Assembly: GCA_005880915.1 (NCBI GenBank) | Contig: VBIW01000096.1 | Span: 1 to 41,917, forward strand | From: Chloroflexota bacterium | GTDB taxonomy: Bacteria > Chloroflexota > Dormibacteria > Dormibacterales > Dormibacteraceae | Direction of reading: 5' to 3' | DNA length: 41,917 nt | Part shown: in pieces, positions 15,464-22,592 of the stretch | Numbering within the stretch: the first letter of the stretch is position 1 | Layout: each line of letters opens with the position of its first letter | Made by a program: the position numbers and the translations under genes | The notes under the pieces: generated by a model | The model's input: the letters and a program-made list of their open reading frames with translations, nothing else | The model's database searches: none | What the model was told of the DNA's origin: nothing

Positions 15464-16962
15464 CCGCCACCCCAATGCAAGTCCTGACCAGACCGTTCGC
15501 GATCGAGCCGGTCACCAACATCTCTTTGCCTGACGGCATCTTCGACAACGCGCTCTACAACCTACGCATTGCGTGCCACTACACGAACACATCGGGCGCC
15601 CATCTGACCAACGTCACGCTGTACATCGAGAGCGTCGGCGATCCGGGCATCGTCCCGACCGCGAAGACCTTCTGGTTCGCCGCGATACCCGCGAATGCCA
15701 CCGTCTTGGTGATGTGGGACGCCAACTTCATGAACGCAGCTCCCGGGAAGCGGCTCGTGAGCTTTGTGGCCAAGGCAGATGGCTTTGACTCCCGCCGAAC
15801 CATCTCCCAGATCTTCGTCTCCCAAACGCGCTTCGACGCGGCCAGTAACACGTATCGCTGCACGGTGGAGGAGGGCACACTGACGGTCTCCAAGATCAGC
15901 GCGATCGTCCAGCGGCCGACGTGGGGCACGCGAGACCGCGAAGGCAAGTGCGAATGCCCGCCCGAGGGCGGGCCATGGGTCCCGACCGGAATGAGACTGG
16001 CCTGGGCAGCCAATCCGTCATACGCCGGAACCCACGGGGACCTGCCCTTCTCGGATCCGTGGTGGAAGATCCTCGCGATCATCGTGGCGATCATCGCGGC
16101 CATCGTTGCCATCGTTGCCGCAGCGACCGGAAACGGGACCGCATCGTTTGGCGCAAGTGGCTCGTTCGACGAGACGCAGCCGTCTGTCACATGCTGCACG
16201 CCAGACACGAGCGCCGGGCCGAAGCGCGACTACACCGTAGCGGGTGTAGCCTCGGCCATCGCGGTGGGCGCGGCGGCGGTTGCGCTCTCAGATGCCGCCG
16301 ATCCGTTTTGGCGTGGGCAGGAGAAGACGCCGCCGGCGAAGAACGAGCTGACGACGGGGGAGGAGGTCGTCGCCACGTGGGCCCTTCCCGAGGCTCCGAA
16401 CGCCGGTAAGGCCTACGCCGCCGAGGTGAAGTGGTCGTACACGCGCTTTACCACTGGGCAGACGTACGACTACGCGGTCAGCGAAACGCAGGAGAACGTG
16501 CACGTCTCCGACGGCGTCCAGGTCGACACGCCGGCCGCCGTCCATCCGTTCCAGCCGTTGTGGGTGCGCGCGCAGTTCCGTAAGGGCACCGGCGACCTGT
16601 TTCGCGGCCCCGAGCTGTACGCGTTTGCTCTGTTTCGATCGCCCGGCGATGGTCTCTACTTCGTCGTACCGATGACTGACGACGGCCTCGGGTTCGATCC
16701 CGGCGCCAATGATGGCATCTACGCTGGCTCCCTCGATCTGGAACGCGCGTACAAACTGCTCCTGAAGGATCGGCTCTCCGTTGAAGGCATCTGGCGCGTC
16801 TACGTCTTTGCCCAAGACGTGAACCAGACCAAGCCGGGCACGGCGCCCGAGATCGCAGCGCAGCACATCGGAGGGTTCTTCGTGTCGAGCGCTATTCACA
16901 TCACCTTCGATCCGTCCCTCCCGTGTCCGCTTGAGGCCCAAGCCACGATCAATGTGATCTAG
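15460..16962 (+). CDS. Choice-of-anchor-X-like membrane protein
   Basis: 500 residues. An N-terminal beta domain (about 1-190, with Ig-like strands and a Cys pair in GKCECPPEGG) is followed by a membrane-spanning helix (about 205-225, ILAIIVAIIAAIVAIVAAA) and a second hydrophobic stretch near 262-281. The C-terminal region contains MTDDGLGFDPGANDGIYAG, the signature of choice-of-anchor-X domains (calcium-binding-like, found in surface proteins). There is no classical N-terminal signal. It is coupled by ATGA to the upstream beta-rich gene. The function is unknown; an envelope-spanning or surface-contact role fits. Overall domain boundaries are approximate. Confidence 0.65.
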   Translation: MTATPMQVLTRPFAIEPVTNISLPDGIFDNALYNLRIACHYTNTSGAHLTNVTLYIESVGDPGIVPTAKTFWFAAIPANATVLVMWDANFMNAAPGKRLVSFVAKADGFDSRRTISQIFVSQTRFDAASNTYRCTVEEGTLTVSKISAIVQRPTWGTRDREGKCECPPEGGPWVPTGMRLAWAANPSYAGTHGDLPFSDPWWKILAIIVAIIAAIVAIVAAATGNGTASFGASGSFDETQPSVTCCTPDTSAGPKRDYTVAGVASAIAVGAAAVALSDAADPFWRGQEKTPPAKNELTTGEEVVATWALPEAPNAGKAYAAEVKWSYTRFTTGQTYDYAVSETQENVHVSDGVQVDTPAAVHPFQPLWVRAQFRKGTGDLFRGPELYAFALFRSPGDGLYFVVPMTDDGLGFDPGANDGIYAGSLDLERAYKLLLKDRLSVEGIWRVYVFAQDVNQTKPGTAPEIAAQHIGGFFVSSAIHITFDPSLPCPLEAQATINVI

Positions 16963-17062
16963 GGAGGGAAACGGGCGCAGGCTCGGGTGAGGGCGAGCTT
17001 CGCATCGAGGCCTCGTCGACGCCTCGGTTCGAGCCATCGCTCTCGCCGATAACATCCCCGCG

Positions 17063-17788
17063 ATGACATCGGTTTTGCGCGCCGACGAGCCGGCCACGAC
17101 CGTCGCCCGTCACGGGACATCGCGTCGAAGGCGCCGACCGCGCGCCGGCGTCATCGCGCTCGTGCTCGCGATCCTCGTGACCTTCTTCCTCTTCGTCGTT
17201 GGCGTGCCAATCTGGGCGATGCGACGGGGCGACTGGGACGCTGCAATCACCGCCGGCGTGATCCAAGCCGCGGCCTCCGTCTTCGGCGCGATCGCCGGGG
17301 CGGTTGCACTCGTTGCGGCGGTCTTGGCGTATGACGATGCGCAGCAGCGACCTGAGCTCGCCTTACGAGTCCGAAACAGCTTGAGCGGGATCTCGTTCCA
17401 GCTCCAGAACACCGGTCCAGTCTCGGCCGCGAACCCCCGCGTCGTCGTGCGCTGTCTCAACTACCCCTACCTGAGGCCCTCGGAGGATGGTGTCGGACGC
17501 GGTCAGCACTCGGTGCAGTGGCGCTTGAGCGATCACCTCACGGGCGGACTGGGATACAACAGCCTCACCTGGGTGCCGCGCATTACCTCGCGGGTGATTC
17601 ACCCGGACCTCACTCTGGAGACGCCGCCTCTGGATTTCTCGCGCGCAGGCAGGTCGCCAGTGAACGGCCCTGGGGAGGGCAGCCTTGTGCTTGAGTTGAA
17701 GGTCAGCTGGACGGCCGATCGTGCAGCGATGCTCTCGGAGCGCATGAGCCTGCGGCTGCCGACCGGTCGCGATGAGACCTACTACTGA
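17063..17788 (+). CDS. Two-helix membrane protein
   Basis: 241 residues with a basic N-terminus (SRRRRRPRAG), two membrane helices (about 29-51 and 64-90), then a soluble beta-rich domain of about 150 residues with FQLQNTGPVSAANPRVVVR, which resembles an Ig-like repeat. No enzymatic motif recognised. It follows the choice-of-anchor-X-like gene by 100 bp in the same direction and faces the ATP-grasp operon tail to tail. No convincing ribosome site was seen before the ATG at 17063. Confidence 0.6.
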   Translation: MTSVLRADEPATTVARHGTSRRRRRPRAGVIALVLAILVTFFLFVVGVPIWAMRRGDWDAAITAGVIQAAASVFGAIAGAVALVAAVLAYDDAQQRPELALRVRNSLSGISFQLQNTGPVSAANPRVVVRCLNYPYLRPSEDGVGRGQHSVQWRLSDHLTGGLGYNSLTWVPRITSRVIHPDLTLETPPLDFSRAGRSPVNGPGEGSLVLELKVSWTADRAAMLSERMSLRLPTGRDETYY

Positions 17789-17913
17789 GCTCTGAATCGG
17801 CATTCTGTACGGCGACGCAGCGGCTCGACGATTCGCCGACCCGTGTCATCTGCCCGGCGTGACAGTGTTTCCTTCGGGAGGTCCACGCATCCGGCCGCAA
17901 TGCGGCGGCGTAA

Positions 17914-17934
17914 GCGCCTGCCCGCCGCAGGCGC
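17914..17934. terminator. Bidirectional hairpin between convergent genes
   Basis: GCGCCTGC and GCAGGCGC form a perfect 8-bp, all-GC-rich stem around a 5-base loop. It sits one base outside the stop of the minus-strand ATP-grasp gene and 125 bp after the plus-strand membrane gene. It can end transcription from both sides, though the T run is weak. Confidence 0.5.
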
Positions 17935-17935
17935 C

Positions 17936-18862
17936 TCAGGCCGAGGCGAGCCGCAGCGCGAGTGCGGCGGCGATCGGCAGGCCTGCGCGTTGCTCGTAAT
18001 AGGAGAACGCTGGGCTCGGATTGACCTCGAAGCACACGGCCTCTCCCTCCGGCGTGATGCGCAGATCGATACCCGCGAGCTCGAGGTCCAAGTCCCGCGC
18101 CAGGGTCACGCAGCGGACTGCCAGATCATCATCGAGTGCGTAGGGCTCGACCGTCGCTGGCGGTGCCCCGAACCGGTCCCCGTAGCGGTAGTCGGTTGCC
18201 CAGCTCGTGATTCGGGCGGCGAATACTGTCTCACCAACGGTGTGCACCCGCACGTCCACGCCGTCCACAAACGCTTGGAACTGTACTGGGCACCAGCGGA
18301 TGCGATCGAGGCGCTGGACATCCAGGTCCGTCAGCATATGGACGACAGACCGCACGCCGCTCATCGACTTGTAGACAACACGACCGTGGCGTTCGCGGAA
18401 CGCGAGGACGGCAGCGGGATCGCTCGTGATCAATGTCTCAGGTATCCGGAATCCTGCCGCCGCGATCAGCTGCGATTGATAGGGCTTCGATGCGTTACTG
18501 CCTTGCGTGTGGCCGCGGTTTACCACCATGGCGGGCGTGATCTCGAGCCACACCATGAGGCGGTCGTGCAGCGCGCGGCAGTTTTGACGAACCGGACTGC
18601 CCGCCGGTTCGGCTTCGATCTCCGGCAGCAGCCGGTCATCCATCGTGCGTACGTACACGCTGCGGATCGAGCCCAGCTCGACCCGCTCGCCACCATCATC
18701 GAACGTTCCCGCGATGGATGTGCCCTGAATCTCAAGAGCGAGTCTGGTCGCATGGATCCGCCGCTGGTCGAACCAATGGAATGGCGCGCCCATGCGCTCG
18801 AGTTCGGCCGCGACCAGGGCCAACGGTGGCTCCGATCGGATGCCACAAAGGAGGATGGTCAT
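17936..18862 (-). CDS. RimK-like ATP-grasp ligase
   Basis: Probable ATP-dependent carboxylate-amine/ester ligase acting on a peptide or protein. The 308-residue protein has an N-terminal pre-ATP-grasp domain (MTILLCGIRSEPPLALV), the SNASKPYQSQLIAAAGFRIP entry segment (122-141), the ATP-binding Lys165 in VVYKSMSG, a QFQAFVDGVDVRVHTVG lobe, GIDLR with Asp266, and the metal-binding FEVNPSPAF (Glu279, Asn281). This arrangement is shared by RimK-type ligases and by the maturases of graspetides such as microviridins. Its start overlaps the stop of the upstream gene (ATGA), so the two are made together. It is last in the protease operon. The substrate is unknown; the Lys/Glu tail of the M64 protein two genes upstream is a candidate. 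Confidence 0.8.
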   Translation of the reverse strand: MTILLCGIRSEPPLALVAAELERMGAPFHWFDQRRIHATRLALEIQGTSIAGTFDDGGERVELGSIRSVYVRTMDDRLLPEIEAEPAGSPVRQNCRALHDRLMVWLEITPAMVVNRGHTQGSNASKPYQSQLIAAAGFRIPETLITSDPAAVLAFRERHGRVVYKSMSGVRSVVHMLTDLDVQRLDRIRWCPVQFQAFVDGVDVRVHTVGETVFAARITSWATDYRYGDRFGAPPATVEPYALDDDLAVRCVTLARDLDLELAGIDLRITPEGEAVCFEVNPSPAFSYYEQRAGLPIAAALALRLASA

Positions 18863-19563
18863 GACGACAGCAACGCGACCAGCGCGTCGATGGACCTCTC
18901 GCCGGCGAGACGGAGGTTGGCAAATGGCAGTACCCCGCAGAACGTGGGGAGGTTCCCTTCTTCAAACGTGAACACGATTTGCAGGGTTGCGAGCCCGGCG
19001 AGGCCAGCGAGCCGTCGGCAGGGTGCGGTCAGTTCCTCGGGAAGCTGGCCATCGGTCAACACGCGTTCGCCGACTATCAACGCCCAGCCGGGCGTGCGAC
19101 GCGCACCTGGCTCGTCGGTGAGAACAAGCGCCCGGACCGGGAGACCTGCGCGAGCAGCGAGGAGTTCCCACTCTAGCGGCGACCGCCATCGGCCAGGGAG
19201 AGCGTAGGGGTCGGGTGGTTCCACGACATGGACCCCGGCCAGCTGCAGACAGCGGAGCGCGCTACAGAGGAGCGCACGCCACTCTTGCTCGACGTAGGAA
19301 ACGTCTGCCGGCTCGGCTGTGTCGAGGTAGCCCTCCGGAATGCGCATCAGCCGGTTCAGTACCCAGGCGACATCCTGCGCGCGCAGGAGGCGACCATCGC
19401 CGATCACGAGCTGGAAGTCCGCGCGACCGTGGCCCAGGGCATGTTCCCAGGCCGATCCGATGCAGAGTTCTTCCGTGGTAAGGAGCATCGCTACGAGACC
19501 CCGCGCGGCGAGCCGCTCGCGAACCCAGTGGGCAGTGCCATCGTCGGGTTCGCACACAATCAA
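18859..19563 (-). CDS. Degenerate ATP-grasp-like partner protein
   Basis: The 234-residue protein has the outline of an ATP-grasp enzyme but few of its key residues. It starts with a pre-domain (IVCEPDDGTAHWVRERLAARGL), continues with PLEWELLAARAGLPVRALVLTDEP, which mirrors the K-x-x-Q-L-x-A-A-x-A-G-F-x-I-P-E-T segment of the next gene, and ends with VLPFANLRLAGERSIDALVALL, which mirrors an EVNPxPxF ending. The ATP-binding Lys and the metal-binding E-x-N are not preserved. It overlaps the true ATP-grasp gene by 4 bp and probably forms a complex with it, perhaps for substrate recognition. The start is unsure: TTG 19563 is the first canonical codon, but codon bias extends upstream, and a CTG at 19614 would overlap the M64 stop as CTGA. 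Confidence 0.6.
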   Translation of the reverse strand: MIVCEPDDGTAHWVRERLAARGLVAMLLTTEELCIGSAWEHALGHGRADFQLVIGDGRLLRAQDVAWVLNRLMRIPEGYLDTAEPADVSYVEQEWRALLCSALRCLQLAGVHVVEPPDPYALPGRWRSPLEWELLAARAGLPVRALVLTDEPGARRTPGWALIVGERVLTDGQLPEELTAPCRRLAGLAGLATLQIVFTFEEGNLPTFCGVLPFANLRLAGERSIDALVALLSS

Positions 19564-19610
19564 GCCGATACGCCGTGTGTCACGCGCGGGAGGCGCGAAC
19601 GATGTCTCCT

Positions 19611-20981
19611 TCAGCGCGAAGGAGGCCTCGCGCCAGAAGGCCGCCGAGGAGGACGCGATCGCTTTGCTGGAGTGCGCGGTCGCGCGTCGCCATCCGTGCT
19701 CAGCGCCCCGCGGCTCAGATCCGGCCGCTGCTGCGGCGTGATGAAGTGACTCATGCGCGCCATCGACGACTCCAACCGCGCGACGCGCTCGGACATCGAG
19801 CGCTCATCGAAGGGTTCGAGCTCCGCGTCCTTGAACTTGGGGCCTTCGAGTGACCGTTTGTCGAGCTCAACTTCGAACTTCTCGGGCTTGCGCTCCTTGA
19901 ATTCGCTCTTCTCCCTTGCCTCGATCTTCTCCAGCTTCTCGAACTTCTCCAGCTTCTCGAACTTCTCTGTTTTGACTTCTTTGTGTTCGGGCTTCTCGAT
20001 CTTTTCGATCTTGATCTCTTTGTGTTCCGGCTTCTCGATTTTTTCGACTTTGAACTCTTTGTGCTCAAACTTCTCGAACTTCAGTTCCTTGAGGTCTTTG
20101 AGGATCGACTTGATTGGCAGGTGCGGCGTGAGCGTCTGGACGATGCGTCGCCGACACACCGCGCAGTACGGAAAACCGAGCGCACGCATCCGGCAGTTGA
20201 ACTGCGGTCGGAAGGCACCGCAGTGGTAGTAGTGCGCGCCCTCGTACGCGCCGACCGTCCCAGCCGGCATCGGATCGGGCTGCGGATCACAAATCGTACA
20301 GTCAGCATTGGTCGTGGTCGGCATCGGCGTGGTCGCCAAGACCAGGTCGGCCCATTTGATCGTCGCCCGGTTGCTATTGATCGTGACATTTGGCTGCGTC
20401 GGCTCGACGGTGGGGTGTTGATCGTGACCGACATCGACGCCGCAACCCGCGTAATACTCGTACTCGTCGGCGAACCCGAAGGCCGCGTGCCCGATCTCGT
20501 GGAGGGCGATCTCGTTGGCCGCTGGCGCCCGAGAAACTGTGGCCACCGCTCCACCGCTGCCACCGTAGATCGGCGAGTTAACGAGAACCATGATCACGTT
20601 CCACGCCACGACGTTCGCATTCACCGCGTTGAGGACATCGGTCGTGTTGACAACGAGGAGGCGTTGGATCCCGTTGCCGCAGAAGCTCGCGTCGAAATAC
20701 GTGGCCGGTGTGGCGCCGGTGCCACCGCAGCCGACCGGATCGTCGGCGCCGCTGTCCGTCGAACTGACGTCGAGTCGATAGACGTTGATTGCTCCCTGCA
20801 ACGTATCGAACGGGGCGGTGGTAAGGAGCGTGTTCAGGAAGTTCTGGGTGTCGTTGTGGAACTGGGCGAGCTCGGCCGTGCGGTACCCCTCCGCGACGAT
20901 GACGATCGTCCAGCGATCCGTGTCCGAGCCGTGGTCGAGGATCTTGGTCGCGCCGACGATGGCGCCATCGGCCGTGCCCAT
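19611..20981 (-). CDS. M64-family metallopeptidase with a Lys/Glu-repeat tail
   Basis: Zinc peptidase of the M64 (IgA peptidase-like) family. Residues 1-285 are the peptidase: VAEGYRTAELAQF early, the active site HEIGHAAFGFADEY (His161, Glu162, His165, then Asp172/Glu173), and paired cysteines in DCTIC, HCGAFRPQFNC and CAVC that fit the family ending. There is no signal peptide, unlike typical secreted M64 enzymes, so it likely works in the cytoplasm or leaves by another route. From about residue 292 to 375 the chain is Lys, Glu and Phe rich, with three 13-residue repeats (310-322, 323-335, 336-348). An Arg/Pro-rich end (from about 432) looks less coding-like. The start overlaps the previous gene as TAATG. 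Confidence 0.82.
   Translation of the reverse strand: MGTADGAIVGATKILDHGSDTDRWTIVIVAEGYRTAELAQFHNDTQNFLNTLLTTAPFDTLQGAINVYRLDVSSTDSGADDPVGCGGTGATPATYFDASFCGNGIQRLLVVNTTDVLNAVNANVVAWNVIMVLVNSPIYGGSGGAVATVSRAPAANEIALHEIGHAAFGFADEYEYYAGCGVDVGHDQHPTVEPTQPNVTINSNRATIKWADLVLATTPMPTTTNADCTICDPQPDPMPAGTVGAYEGAHYYHCGAFRPQFNCRMRALGFPYCAVCRRRIVQTLTPHLPIKSILKDLKELKFEKFEHKEFKVEKIEKPEHKEIKIEKIEKPEHKEVKTEKFEKLEKFEKLEKIEAREKSEFKERKPEKFEVELDKRSLEGPKFKDAELEPFDERSMSERVARLESSMARMSHFITPQQRPDLSRGALSTDGDARPRTPAKRSRPPRRPSGARPPSR
19938..20054 (-). repeat. Three 39-bp tandem repeats inside the M64 gene
   Basis: Three direct 39-bp units, each encoding 13 residues, run end to end. The motif FKVEKIEKPEHKE is followed by IKIEKIEKPEHKE and by the more divergent VKTEKFEKLEKFE. 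Core bases such as TCTTTGTG recur exactly 39 bp apart at 19978, 20017 and 20056 on the plus strand. They likely arose by unit duplication. Confidence 0.85.
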
Positions 20982-21454
20982 TACCCAGCTCTCCGCGGCG
21001 GAGCGAGGGGGAATCGTACGAGGGCCTCCGCGGCCGCCGCTGACTTCTCCGGTTCGAGCGGGCTGCTTACCAGCACCAGGCTGTCGGCATCCGGCAGGTC
21101 GGGCACGAGCACAACGAATACGCCGCGGGGCTTCGCGACGGGCACACGGCGCGACCCGGTCTCGAGGTCATGGACTTCAACGTCGAACTGGATTGGGTTC
21201 GCGACGATGCGCCGATAGAGGATCCCGCCCTTCGCATCGTGCAGCTCGTACCAGAAGCCGCTCTGGCCCTCGTAGCCGCGGACAGGATCGCTCGGGGGTG
21301 TAGCCATCTCGACGGTGCTCCGATCGAGTACCCGGAGGGTGGGCCCGTCATAGCCGATGGTGAATCGGACCGCACGCGATTGCGCTCGTCCCGACCGTTC
21401 CGCCACCGTCCGTACCTCCCCTTCGCCCCCGACCACGGGAGACCGGTCAGACAT
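20981..21454 (-). CDS. 157-residue beta-rich protein of unknown function
   Basis: No family recognised. After a polar N-terminus (about 25 residues) it is beta-rich: FTIGYDGPTLRVLDRSTVEM, then GFWYELHDAKGGILYRRIV, DVEVHDLETG and GVFVVLVPDLPDADSLVLV. The compact fold with a final strand before a charged tail looks like a small sandwich domain. Its stop overlaps the ATG of the M64 gene (TAATG), so it is made in fixed ratio to it and may be its adaptor, inhibitor or pro-domain. Other starts are possible, since the ATG lacks a strong ribosome site. Confidence 0.6.
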   Translation of the reverse strand: MSDRSPVVGGEGEVRTVAERSGRAQSRAVRFTIGYDGPTLRVLDRSTVEMATPPSDPVRGYEGQSGFWYELHDAKGGILYRRIVANPIQFDVEVHDLETGSRRVPVAKPRGVFVVLVPDLPDADSLVLVSSPLEPEKSAAAAEALVRFPLAPPRRAG

Positions 21455-21718
21455 CGGCGAGCCTTTAGCCGGCCTGCTCCGACCGCCGTGCTGACATTGG
21501 AGCGCTCGCTGCCGCCACTTCCGGGCGGTTAGCGCTGTCTGTTCAGCAGGACATGGGAACGCTATACCTCACGTCAAGCAGCTCAGGAGGGCGCCACACA
21601 CCGGATAGATCCGCGACTTGTCCCGGGGACCTCACTCGGGGTGGGTCGGCCAGGCCCGTCGCCGACGCTCCGCGGAATCGGAGGACGCGATTGATCTAAT
21701 CGCGGCGGCCCCCGCGGC

Positions 21719-22507
21719 CTACTGATCCGGTCTAGCTCGGGTCACGGGTGATGCTCCCGCGACGTGCGTCCCGGGCCTCCCAGCGTCGAGTCCGGCCTCC
21801 GCAGACGTCTGCGATCGGGCAGGACTGACTGGGCCCGCGAGCGGCGGTGGGTCCGCGGTCGACGTCTCTCCTGCCGTGCGCGCAACACGCTTGACCGGAC
21901 GGCCCTTTGGACTGCCAGCCGGGGGCGGTGCCACGCGGTAAATCCTTGCGAGCTCGGCGGGCATGACGTGCGAGGGGTCTTGGGCGAAGATCGCCGTCGT
22001 GCGCTCCAGCGCGCGAGCGACGAGACCACTACAAATCATCTGGCCCGCAAACCCAAAGTTGAAGTTGCCGCCGGTGAGCAGCGAGAGTCCGATGCTAACG
22101 ATCGTCGTGTATCCGTACTGGAGCCCGACGCAGCGCTCCGCAAACGCTGCAGCCTCTATGCGATCGTCACTCGACGCGTCGATCCGAACCACCGTGAACT
22201 GCGTGTTCGCGTATTCATCGATCGAGCGGTGGGCGACCCCGGTTCCGAGCGCCTCGACAATCGCGCCGTCCGCCGACACGACCAGGGCGGCGTGATTCCA
22301 ATAGGTGTAGATGTTGTCCGCGCCGCGGAAGCGGAGCTGCTGGCCAAAGCGGATCAGTTGACTGAAAAGCTCCGCTCCGTGCGTCAGGATGAAGTCGCCG
22401 GGCTGCAGATCCATCCCGCCTCGTTCGCGTGTGCCGCTGATGCGACCGCCCGGAGCCACGTGCTCGAACTGCGCGCGATTCGCCCGATTGAATCCCTGAT
22501 CGCTCAC
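21719..22507 (-). CDS. YiiX/NlpC-P60-like papain-fold cysteine hydrolase
   Basis: Circularly permuted papain-fold (YiiX/YebB-like) hydrolase. The core begins at about residue 33 with LQPGDFILTHG, has the His in YWNHAALVV (His72), a following Glu85 in IVEA, and the nucleophile Cys159 in GQMICSGLVARAL. Members of this group cut amide or lipid-amide bonds. Start GTG 22507 follows GGAGGG at good spacing on the minus strand; an ATG nine codons upstream (22534) is an alternative. The C-terminal ~55 residues are Pro/Ala-rich and probably disordered. No signal peptide. It lies 85 bp after the CHAT gene and is probably in the same transcript. Confidence 0.7.
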   Translation of the reverse strand: MSDQGFNRANRAQFEHVAPGGRISGTRERGGMDLQPGDFILTHGAELFSQLIRFGQQLRFRGADNIYTYWNHAALVVSADGAIVEALGTGVAHRSIDEYANTQFTVVRIDASSDDRIEAAAFAERCVGLQYGYTTIVSIGLSLLTGGNFNFGFAGQMICSGLVARALERTTAIFAQDPSHVMPAELARIYRVAPPPAGSPKGRPVKRVARTAGETSTADPPPLAGPVSPARSQTSAEAGLDAGRPGTHVAGASPVTRARPDQ

Positions 22508-22592
22508 GTCGTCCCTCCCTCGCTGCTGTGACATGACCGTGGTGGTCGCTCACCGATTTGTCGCCGATGCTGAACCTGACCGCGGGCAGCGC

